DNA of 60,000 bases. It comes from Phoronis australis (Eukaryota; Phoronida; Phoronidae). The stretch lies in assembly GCA_002633005.1 (NCBI GenBank), contig NMRA01000008.1, positions 566,985 to 626,984 on the forward strand, given 5' to 3'. Position numbers and translations under genes: made by a program. Below the pieces are notes generated by a model that searched no databases, was not told the origin of the DNA, and was given only the letters and a program-made list of their open reading frames with translations. Below, piece by piece: positions 51,801 through 60,000 of the stretch; within the stretch, counting starts at the first letter, position 1; the number at the start of each line of letters is the position of its first letter.

Positions 51801-54159
51801 TGGGCGGTTAAATTGGCGAATCCAAAAATCGGGGAGGGCGGTTAACCGAGCAGTGGGCGGTTAAATCGAAAATCCACCTAAAGTAGGGGATGGGCGGTTA
51901 ACCAAACATGGGCGTTAACCCGAACGATTACGGTAGTATTAAATTTTGACCCTGAGAAAAGTGACCCACGGGCCATTTTTTAACTGCTGAAAAATGACAC
52001 CCAGGTCCGATTTTTCATAAGCTCAAAACTATACTTGTAGAATTTTCAAAATGTAAGTATATCTAAGTACGGTAGGTACATCAGTAAGGAAAAGTACTCC
52101 AATTTCTGTCATTTCCAAAAGCAGTGGACTTAGATTAAACTTAATTTAAACCTGAACATGCCTTGAAGTTCTTCGTTACAAAACAATTTTCACCACGGCA
52201 GCCTTTTAAGCTGTTTGTCACACTGTTAGCTGGCTCAAAAGCGAAACATATCTCACTGAAAACTCCTAACACGTAGCGTATGATAGATTGTCGAAACATT
52301 GGCTACAGATCGTTGTTCAGCGTCTAACTTATGTCTATGCAAACAAATAATTAACTTTTGTTACTTAACTTAGCCCTTCAATGTCACTTAAACCATGGTA
52401 GGTTTGGCGCGATTACTTTTCTTTTTCACAGCTCTTTTGATATTTGAGAGATGGGAAAGGCAAATCAAAGGCGCAGACTATAGTCAATGCAAAATTGCCC
52501 ATAATTATCTCAGTCCAAGTACTGTGTTGATGAACATGTGTCATGAATGCTTCATATGGCAACAATTCCACATTGAATTTTTTAAAGGTAACTATTATTT
52601 TGCTTCAAAATTTCTTTTACAAATAATACTCCTACAACACGATGGCTCATTAGATACTCACACAAAAGTAATTAATTGAAGGTGAAAATGCAAACTTCAT
52701 GCAAGAATCAGTCAATTCAGAACGGACATTTTCAATGCATTGACCTCAACGGACTCAACACTATCTCTGTCTCGCTCACAGTGGTGTACCTAAGACTGTT
52801 GTTACCCATAGTCGCAAGCTCCAATACTAGAGTTGGAATTCTATTCCTCCGCAGTTCTGTTTTGAATCTGATCATTTCTTCAGGGAATCAGAAAAACTGA
52901 AGCACCTTTGGGTTTGTTTTGATTGATGCAATGCTCTCGTCAAACACAAAGTTAAACAAGGATAAAGTAATAAACAATACTGAGGGTAATAATAGGATAG
53001 GTGGGTCCATGACACAAGCGCCAGTTATTCAGTGGGAACAGCTGGTTCATCGGTCACTTTTAAATCCTGGTAATTGTTTACAATATGACGACACTGACTT
53101 ACACAAATGATTTTGGTATCGTTCAATTCCTCTCAACGTTATCTTTCCAAAAATATATCAATGTTTCCCCTACCGCGATTCCTCCGTATTTTATTGTCGA
53201 ATTTCGGGTCGCACTATTTCCCGATTGACACCGCCATGTTAGCTCAAATCAAGATTACAGCGACACCTGCTGTTAATGAATGAAACAGCATCATTGATTC
53301 TGAATGGTGTTTGCCCGCGCGAGATTCCCGCTAGTTTTCCCGACATAATATAGAGGAACAAGTAGCAGCATTTCACCTTTCCAGTTTTTTTATTATTGTG
53401 ACCATTTGACCATTTTTTCATGAAAATTGTGTGAAGTGAAACCCTCGTGACCTCAAAAACAACCTCCGCTTTTTCGCGGATTCTTGCTAGCAGATGCGTA
53501 CCAGGGTCACCATAGGATCGAATTCGAACCCTTGGGACCGTAACTCAAGCAGGAGATAGACGGGTTTCGGTCAATTTGAACTTATGAAAAGCGACAATCT
53601 GCAGAAGGCGGTAGATTAGTTCAGTTTTTGACCGCCAGGTGACTCCTTCCATTCAACATGGCGGTGTTACTTAAACCGAGTACCGGGAAATAGTCCGAGC
53701 TGAAATTTCACGATAAAATACTAAGGGAGCAGGGTAGAAAAAAAGTCGATGTATTTTTAGAAAGATAACGTTGCAAGGAATCGAAAAATACCAAAATCAT
53801 TTGTGTAAGTCAATGTCGTCATATTGCAAACAATTACCAACCGAAATTTAATTTTTGTGATATAAGGCAGGTTTATAGTCACTTTGACATTAAACATTAA
53901 TAATTACTAATTTACTAATACTATTGATATTGATTTTACTGGCTGCTGGCAAAGCCGCTCTTCCACATTTGCAAGGCAGTTGGGACGAATCATTTAACTG
54001 ATTATAAATAATTAACGAGTATGATGTATCTGATACATCACCAAAAAATCAAAACGCATTTTTTAAAGATTAGTGTGGTGAACCAGACGATACCGAAAGG
54101 ATTAAAGATGAAAAACAAGCTGAAAAGGAGATTACCAAAGTTCGTAAGGAGGCCGCCAT
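39840..54159 (-). CDS. IDH3B: Isocitrate dehydrogenase [NAD] subunit beta, mitochondrial; complete, ten exons
   Basis: This is the non-catalytic subunit of the TCA-cycle NAD-IDH (IDH3), which oxidises isocitrate to 2-oxoglutarate in the matrix. Exons: 54159-54136, 49590-49489, 48782-48637, 47681-47541, 46937-46805, 45840-45707, 44159-44057, 41952-41806, 40488-40333 and 39917-39840. All junctions are GT/AG and all phases agree, giving 387 residues (human about 385). Residues 1-40 form a basic transit peptide ending in R-T-F-H-S-N-S, a typical matrix cleavage context. The core has [11 protein letters not shown] (58-68), [10 protein letters not shown] (139-148), [44 protein letters not shown] (276-284) and [12 protein letters not shown] near the C-terminus. 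Asn at 280 and 284 replaces the metal-binding Asp of the catalytic alpha subunit, which identifies beta. ATG 54159 was preferred over an in-frame upstream ATG (54360) because of length and context. Confidence 0.96.
40940..41805 (-). other. IDH3B: IDH3B intron 8 (part), no element recognised
   Basis: The full intron runs from 41805 to 40489. A plus-strand 123-codon frame at 40465-40836 overlaps exon 9 in antisense and continues into the intron. It has no domain and I treat it as chance. Confidence 0.5.
42418..42609. repeat. Minisatellite, three copies of a 64-bp unit
   Basis: Units begin at 42418, 42482 and 42546 with GTCTCAAATACTTTACAGTG and differ at a few positions. The array lies inside IDH3B intron 7. 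Its minus-strand frames read a repeated peptide, but this is a consequence of the repeat. Confidence 0.9.
42721..42981. repeat. Copy of an intronic TIR repeat family
   Basis: It starts AAAAGTATTCAGACAAAATG and ends near TTTAATTTGTCTTGAAATG. Its interior ATTAGCCATCATGACGGGAA matches the family seen at 48136-48381 and about 43795-43935. A truncated end also occurs at 43168-43190. Confidence 0.55.
43575..43645 (-). repeat. tRNA-derived SINE head
   Basis: On the minus strand, GACTGGCTCAGTGG is a Pol III A box and GGGCTCGAATCTT is a B box. The spacing of about 35 bases and the total length near 72 suit a tRNA. The 3' side does not pair with the 5' end as an acceptor stem, so it is retroposed rather than a tRNA gene. 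The SINE body probably continues to about 43330. Confidence 0.65.
43795..43935. repeat. Partial copy of the intronic TIR repeat family
   Basis: TTGCTGTTAGCAGGATTAGC followed by CATTATGTCGGGGAAACAG aligns with the right half of the elements at 42721-42981 and 48136-48381. It lies in IDH3B intron 7. Confidence 0.5.
44160..45706 (-). other. IDH3B: IDH3B intron 6
   Basis: The intron ends in TTTTTCTAG. It holds a two-copy repeat of about 40 bp at 45285-45362 (TGAGACTTTA-C/G-CATATCTTTTGG units) and otherwise unremarkable AT-rich DNA. Confidence 0.6.
48136..48381. repeat. MITE-like element in IDH3B intron 3
   Basis: TACAGTACTTCAGACAAAAT at the left and ATTTTGTCTGATCACTTTTG...TACTGTA at the right are imperfect inverted ends. 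ATTCCCTGTTATGATGG pairs with CTATCGTGACGGGAA. It is about 246 bp. Confidence 0.6.
50303..50575. repeat. Minisatellite, six copies of a 45-bp unit
   Basis: Units begin at 50303, 50348, 50393, 50438, 50483 and 50529 with GAAATGTAGGG. Each then carries CTCATTTCTGAGCCAA and TTGGATTATG variants. It lies in IDH3B intron 1. The last unit has small insertions. Confidence 0.93.
50971..51420. repeat. MITE with inverted termini (450 bp)
   Basis: TACCATGAGTTTCCGTAGAT (then AAGCC) at the left is the inverse of GGGCTTATCTACAGAAAATC...AGTA at the right. Further inward, ATTCGGAAAATGAAAATTTTC and CAGAAATTTCCGAATG also pair. Confidence 0.75.
51775..51935. repeat. MITE with 26-bp terminal inverted repeats
   Basis: TACCGTAATTGTTCGGGTTA (then ACGCCC) at the left is matched inversely by GGGCGTTAACCCGAACGATT (then ACGGTA) with one mismatch. 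Internally GGGCGGTTAA recurs four times. It is about 161 bp, in IDH3B intron 1. Confidence 0.88.
53071..53842. repeat. Foldback element with about 170-190-bp arms
   Basis: GGTAATTGTTTACAATATGA at the left is mirrored by TCATATTGCAAACAATTACC at the right end. The arms continue through GACTTACACAAATGATTTTGG, AACGTTATCTTTC, GACTATTTCCCG-like and CACCGCCATGTT blocks. The spacer of about 410 bases has no recognisable gene. Confidence 0.85.
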
Positions 54160-54795
54160 GTTGTTGTCAGACGTATCCGGTGAGTCCGAAAAATACAAAC
54201 GGAAATTAGTTGAATAGTTCTTAATCTTCAAAAAGCTAGTGTTCAAGGGTTTGGAAATGAAATAATTTACTCTCACCACACAGACCCTTCTAGTTCTAGT
54301 GATAACAGAAAGATTAACTACGTGAGTTTTGATTCCTTTGTGTACCACAGATGGCACCACAAGTAGACATCGGCATAATGGTTTCGTGCCTAAACGCTAG
54401 AGGGCAGGAGAGTTGGACAGCGGCACGCAGGGAACCAGCGAGGACAACCACCTCGCTGCCGCGAGAGCCAGCTGTTGACTATGCAACTCCCTAGACACTG
54501 ACAGTAAAAACGATGGCAAAAAAACTCGTCATGAACTCATACATATCCGATTGTTAGTCATGTTTTACGGAATTATCATGAAACAAATTTACGCTGTTGA
54601 CCCACTAAAGAGAATCAACTTACACTACAATATTTTGACATGGAACTTTTGTACCGGTGCCGAAAAACCAATGTAGCCGGCATTTGTTAGGCAATAGTGA
54701 AAACATTGTAGAATAAGCCGCTGTCAGCATTTTGGGAATCAGCTCATATATCATAGACCTGATGTATTGCCCTTCAGACTTACTGTACCCGATTT

Positions 54796-55040
54796 TAGCG
54801 AATAAGACGCCAAAATCAAAATAAGGGATTTTTTTAGCCTAGTTATACATCGAAAAAAATCGTCAGGCCCTTGCCCGCCGTCACATGTTCTTGCATTCTC
54901 AAACGTAACTGCGAAAATGTAGCAAATGCAGACATGAGGTTTTGGGGATTTGTGATCCGCGACTCACTCAGACCCTTATTCGATTTTTGAGGCGGTAACA
55001 TACTCAGCACGAAATTGTAATTTTAGTCGCCTTATTCGCC
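54796..55040. repeat. MITE-like inverted-repeat element
   Basis: TAGCGAATAAGACGCCAAAA at the left is the inverse of TTTTAGTCGCCTTATTCGCC at the right, with three mismatches. Inner AATAAGGG and CCCTTATT also pair. It is about 245 bp. Confidence 0.7.
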
Positions 55041-55180
55041 AAGCCAGGTCCATCTGCTATGGCTACAACTCTTACAACTGTTTGCAATATCTAAGATGTA
55101 ATATGGACCTTTTCGTATTCAATACGACGATGTCTTGGGCTCAACAGAGCAGTGTCGCAAATTACTGTGCATACAGCCGT

Positions 55181-55210
55181 AAAACAAACAAACAAACAAA
55201 CAAACAAAAA
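55181..55210. repeat. AAAC microsatellite
   Basis: There are about seven tandem AAAC units with an A-rich end. It may be the tail of a retroposon, but no body is visible upstream. Confidence 0.9.
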
Positions 55211-55921
55211 CATGATTAGGCTACAATATGGGAATGTAACTTTTGAATTTGATTAGCCGTTTACGACGATGAGAGCTTTGCAAATTGCTGACCCCCTCCA
55301 AATAAGGGTTAGCCATGGGTAGGCACTTGAAACCCTGGTACTGCGGTCACATCGCCGTGGTCCCTGCGCCCAGTATCGATTTTGTTTTGCCCGCGATTTC
55401 CTGTTGTAATTCAGAGTAAGTCAGGCAACAGGCGTAAACCCATCATAATGTCATTTGCAACAAATGTATTGAACCAATGAAGAACTATAGGGGTAATGGC
55501 ACGTAGAAACGAACCGTTTGGCAAAACGAACATTTGACGATATGAACGTTTGCTGCACCTGGAAGACATTGTTCAAAAAGCGTCGTTTGCAACCACGATC
55601 TTGTCACCGTCGGAATGGCCCATCTTCAGAAATCATGCACGGGGTGTTTAAAAACACCTCACCATTACTTATGACGGGTTTTGTTTCGTCGTTTGGGCGA
55701 GGAACAGTGGCGGATTTAGGTTGTACTAAAGATGCATGTTGTCAGCGTTTTTAGCCATCTTATTTCCAGAAGGTCCTATGGAGAATGAACAAGTCTCCCA
55801 CTATAAGCTCGTAGATACCCTACTGTCGACAACCATCGTAAATTTCTAATAGAGTTAAACCTGAATTACTGAACTCTGTAAACATAGATTTTCTTCTTGT
55901 TACCCACCCTACCTGGCGCAA

Positions 55922-55976
55922 CCACTCACTCGGGCCCACCGGTCTGAGTCAGACCCGGGTGGGCCCGAGTGAGTGG
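55922..55976. repeat. Perfect 19-bp GC-rich hairpin
   Basis: CCACTCACTCGGGCCCACC (55922-55940) is exactly inverted at 55958-55976. The 17-base loop contains a second inverted pair, GTCTG/CAGAC. No T-run follows on either strand, and this is not a bacterial terminator context. Confidence 0.9.
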
Positions 55977-58900
55977 GATGAGCACAGGTACGTTCAACTT
56001 CACTGAATCAAAATTTGTCTCTTCTCTCGGTAGCCACCACAGTTATTCAGCCTAGCACATGGAAGTTATTAATGTTTCGTACCCCACTTTCTCATACCCT
56101 CCCTTGCCCCCGGCTGCAGACCCAGGCCTTTTCATCGTGGGAATCAACCATTTTCCCCATCCATATAGCCGGGCAAAATTATTGGGAGACAGTAACGCGC
56201 ACCAATAAGCCAGAAAGTTTTCCCATCGACGCTACAAAGTTGCATAACAGTAATCTTTCCTACTTAGGACACGAAATTGCCGACTAGAGAAATTGTGTTT
56301 CGTGAAATTAAGATTCAGAAATTTTTAGCCTGTGTACCTAGCATGATTTGTTCTGTGTACATGTCACAATTGGGCATTGACTTTTTACAGGGTTCCCAGT
56401 TCATAATTCACGATTTTCTAAATGATACTACACTTGTTGTTGTGAGGATATCAAACACTAGCAACATTGCTTCGAAATCTAAAAAAACAGAGTGAAGTGC
56501 GAAAGGCATTGAAGTGTCAACACTGCCCAGACCCGTAGAAAGGCAAAAATTATTGGGTGGGGGAGGGGGGCACAAACCATTTCGACTTCGCTAAACTACC
56601 CCCCCCCCCNTACCCCCCCCCCCTCTTCATCACCACCACCTCCGCCAACAACCCCCCGTCCCCGTGCTCCTGTTGTCACCATGATTTGTACTGAACCTCC
56701 CACGTCCGCCCTAGATGGGGGCAATCCGGGGGATGCAGCCGTTCGAGTGACCGTGTAACAACAAAGTATCAGCTAATTTTCGTAGATATATAAACATGTA
56801 AATCAGAAATCAACAATCGATTCCATGAGCAATGCGTTTACCTTTTACTCAATTTCGTTTTGATCTCCTATTTGTGAGTTTAAACGACAAATCTTGTACC
56901 TAAGTCGAAAAGTAATGCATTTGTTGCCATTTGAATTATGCGTATATATTTGGGAATTGTCCGAATTTCATCAATGTCTGAGAGTTATTTTAGATAGGCA
57001 AAAACCGTCTAAGTGTACTGGTTCCTAGGTGCACTTTACTATTTGGGGATCGGATTGTAGATTTTCCAATTTCAGGCTGCAACTAAATTCACTCATCAGT
57101 TCTTACAAGATTAGCTGCTAATTGTCAAAAATCATCTAAGTGTGAATCTATCAATTTTTGTAAATGTATAAACAAGTAAATCAGAAACCAACGAATTTGT
57201 TTATCAAAACGGAATGTTATAAGCAATTTCCGCAGGGCCGGCATGCTCGCAGATTTTTGACGGGTAACCGGGGGAAGATGGGAGATGGAGCATCCGTACT
57301 AAAGTGTATTTTTGCTCATTTCAGACGTACCTATAACGGTTCACGAGGTTAACTTGAACTCCACTGACAAAAGAAAAACGCTGATAAAATCTTTGTTTAT
57401 GATTGTGAGCGTTCTTTGAGTACCCCCGTTCGACATGTACAGGGCCATCACAAATAGTAGCCTCAACAGCAGTGTTTTCCAAACGTGGGAATTCCTTACA
57501 AACAACTCATAGTTACCATCTTCAAAAGAGATACTACTCTTGTGATACCATGGGAAACAATGACATTATTTCATAACTAACCATCGGAAATAGTCCTTTT
57601 GTGCAATTCACATAGTGGGCTTCACGTTCTTCAAAATCCCACCCTTTCGATGGCGGTCAATCCTAAAGTATTTTTTCACATTTTTGGTTGTTTAGATCAA
57701 ACGTCTTGATACTGCTGTGCTGTGCACGAATGTTTTGTGTTTTTTTGATGAAGTTGGAATCTCAATTTCCCTCATAAATACTTGGCAGTGTCGGAGTTAC
57801 ATGTATAGAGGGACAAAGGGACATTTTTCCCGAACTGCTCCACGGTTGCACGATTTCACAAAAAACAGGAAAATAGAGATAATCGATTCCTACATTGGAC
57901 CCTCTCTTCGTGAGCGGCCCCGTAAGAATTTGTCAATAAAAACACAAAAAGTTTGACCACTTGAATGTCATCAATGGCCTCCTTCAAGGGCGGGGAGCCT
58001 AAATATGAAAATAATCTATATTTTCAAAAATCAGGAAATGCGCAGCAATTGATGTTATCTGTTAGGTCATTAATTTTTCTCAAGTAATATACAATTTCGA
58101 GAAAAAAATAAAGCAACAGTTGTCTCCGTTATCTTTTACCAGACAGGGGCCTCTGGAAAATCATAGTTTTGCATTCGAAAAATTGACTTATTGAAATTAA
58201 AAGTCCAGTCAATTAAAACGCTAAGCAAAAGCTTCGCTTTACAAGTTTTCTCGATTTTCCGAAATATGTATATGAGTGATTACGTGCATGTTTTTAAGTG
58301 CGTTTAAACGACCCGGTGCTGGAAAAGCAGAGGCCCTAACGACAATGTCCTGGCCAGGGTCCTCATTCACTGATACAGAGTTGTTAAATGTTTTTTTGAA
58401 ATTTCTCTCTTATCCGTATTTCGCAGTCTTTTGTTTCTCGATTTTCCCCGGTCCCACACCTATGTCGATTGCCACGGTGTAACCCTGACGCATGAAATTT
58501 TTGGAGGGCACATAGCCCCCCCCCCNCGGCCCTCCGCTTCTTACGGCCTTGCTGCCAAAAACATGTTGTCTCTATCCAACGATTTGTTACGTAATCGTCT
58601 TGAGCTTATCAGCCACAGGCCTTGAGTTTTACAGCTCTGATCAAAACTAATTCACAAATCTCATCTAACAAAGATCCCCAAATCTTTTTCTCCGCCATAA
58701 CAATAATGGGACTAACTTTCGCACTATTCTGCAAGTGCGTAATATACCGCAAAGTCTGCATAGTATTCTTCAAAATCTGCGTAATATTCCGCAAATCTGC
58801 GTAATATTGGGCAAAATCTGCAGAATATTCTGTAGTCAGTGCGGAATATTCCGCATGGCAAAAATTGAACTGCTAATTAAGAAAATACTAACTGAGGAAA

Positions 58901-59122
58901 TAAAAAAGTAACATTGTAAACGTGTAACCTCTCGACATTTTCTCTGTTACACCTTCTTTTGCACACGTGGAACTGGATTTTAAGGGAACAACTCTATCCA
59001 AGTAGGAGCGATGATTATGCTATAGACCTTATGGTCTACCAAGTCATTTTGAAGTCAAGGCATTGTTTATTTCTTTTTTGCCTTTCACACGAGGCAGTCA
59101 TTGAGACGGGTGTAAGGTGATA
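55977..59122. other. Intergenic with two poly-C gaps, no recognised gene
   Basis: Single Ns at 56610 and 58526 fall inside poly-C runs, a typical sequencing stop. Short frames at 56015-56287, 57164-57352 and 57717-57956 carry no recognisable domain. An imperfect short tandem repeat lies at 58731-58856. Confidence 0.4.
58731..58856. repeat. Degenerate tandem repeat, unit about 20 bp
   Basis: Variants of GCAAAATCTGCGTAATATTCC recur about five or six times. The last unit is partly inverted (GCGGAATATTCCGC). The unit itself is near-palindromic at AATATT. Confidence 0.7.
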
Positions 59123-59588
59123 CTCCGAAGGGCCAATAGTCCGATTTTCCAGATTATTGGCCTTTCGGATTGAATAAGTATGCATTTATGTTTCTAGCAT
59201 TTACACTGTTCTTTTATCAGTGAATGTTCATTAATCCGATAAACCGATAGTCCGAAGAGTTTTTGATCCGAAAGGCAGATATCCTAAAATACCGGTAGTC
59301 TATTTTCTAATTTTGTGTATCACTCTTGGTTTAAGTCCGATTGGTCATTGGTTCGACCGATCGTCCGAATCTGAAAGAAAGTGTACCATGGTTTTCAAAT
59401 TTCTTGATAAGATATAAAAATGAATAAAATTTTTGATTTATTATGGTATAGAAAATAGGCCGCCCCATTTCAAAGATAAAATATCCATTCGTTAACTAGT
59501 CACGCATTCTCATGCCGGAAACAGGAATTGAGCCGAAGAACATTTCGGCCTTTCGGACTATTGGCCATTCGGACTACTGCCTGCGGAG
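59123..59588. repeat. MITE-like element rich in AATAGTCCGA motifs
   Basis: CTCCGAAGGGCCAATAGTCC at the left pairs with GGACTATTGGCCATTCGG...GCGGAG at the right. Several further AGTCCGA/TCGGACT copies lie inside in both orientations. Confidence 0.7.
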
Positions 59589-60000
59589 ATTTTGTTTCGA
59601 ACTGTTGGTAATATCGGACTATCGAGTCGGCTTCCATTGAAAATCAGGTTTTGAACGCTCGTGAATTATTCGGCGTGACAGTGAGATTACATCATCAATT
59701 CTTGTTCAGGGCGCATTTATTTTTTATCGCTCGTTAAGAGCTTGAACCCTACGTATCTGAAGCAATGAGCTGCGACGGGACATGAATCCTTGACTCAACA
59801 GAAATAAAATGCAACCGCCATACATGGGGATTTAAACTTTTCGGATATACGAATACATTCATTACATTTGATTCTTGCAGGGATTGGTACAGGTTTGGTC
59901 AATTGACGTTAAAATATAGACTCGGAAGCGTATTTCAATGAACGTCTTTCCTCCATAGTACATGCAATTATGCCCTATTCACAACTATTTATTTATGCTT

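Larger units (their letters stand above)
54160..55921. other. IDH3B 5' flank and intergenic DNA
   Basis: It includes the IDH3B leader and presumably its TATA-less promoter. I see no CpG-rich block or clear core element. A MITE (54796-55040) and an AAAC microsatellite (55181-55210) follow. No gene is recognised. Confidence 0.4.

Noticed and set aside
52395-52679. Plus-strand frame beginning with a hydrophobic, signal-like N-terminus and containing AAAG/GTAACT
   Set aside because: No family resemblance, no convincing downstream exon, and it lies inside IDH3B intron 1 on the opposite strand. It could be a small gene, but the evidence is too weak.
52919-53110. Plus-strand frame of 63 codons before the foldback element
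   Set aside because: Its last third is the arm of the inverted repeat at 53071. The rest has no recognisable domain.
54076-54217. Plus-strand frame with a coding-like Lys/Glu-rich composition ending in KRKLVE
   Set aside because: It lies antisense to IDH3B exon 1, has no ATG in good context before the overlap and is closed by stops on both sides. The minus-strand reading gives a start, a donor and the expected presequence.
56540-56680. C-rich tract as a possible regulatory or G-quadruplex region
   Set aside because: It surrounds a gap and its run lengths are unreliable, so no structure can be claimed.

Overview
The window is genomic DNA from an animal. It is AT-rich, with long spliced introns, consensus GT/AG junctions and many short non-autonomous DNA transposons. 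Three recognisable protein genes are present, all on the minus strand. Vertebrates share these families, but the compact two-exon Egr with an Asn/Gln-rich stretch, together with the short-MITE-rich background, suggests an invertebrate. A marine deuterostome or a lophotrochozoan fits. The species cannot be fixed from the sequence. Six single Ns mark assembly gaps. Four of them are flanked by near-identical direct duplicates, which suggests a shotgun assembly of a polymorphic diploid.

Layout by region. (1) Positions 1998-7395 hold the first three coding exons of a whirlin-like scaffold gene (N-terminal harmonin-homology domain, then PDZ1). The gene runs off the left edge. (2) Positions 7396-24200 have no gene I can recognise. 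This stretch holds a 600-bp foldback element, three gap-flanked duplications and a MITE with clear terminal inverted repeats at 22401-22804. (3) Positions 24202-26752 hold a complete two-exon Egr zinc-finger transcription factor gene. About 0.2-0.7 kb upstream of its ATG lie three perfect CArG boxes (serum response elements), one near-match, Ets motifs and a full CRE. A perfect EGR binding site sits in its only intron. (4) Positions 27500-39839 have no recognisable gene and hold several inverted-repeat elements. (5) Positions 39840-54159 hold a complete ten-exon gene for the beta subunit of mitochondrial NAD-dependent isocitrate dehydrogenase (387 codons plus stop). Its introns carry two minisatellites, a tRNA-derived SINE head and at least five MITE or foldback insertions. 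(6) Positions 54160-60000 have no recognisable gene. They hold a strong GC-rich hairpin, MITEs, an AAAC microsatellite and two gaps inside poly-C runs.

The three genes have unrelated jobs: an actin-bundle/stereocilia-type scaffold, an immediate-early regulator and a TCA-cycle enzyme. I see no sign that they form a functional cluster. The part with most regulatory content is the Egr locus, whose promoter keeps the SRE/Ets/CRE arrangement known from vertebrate EGR1. I found nothing that clearly qualifies as an undescribed system.
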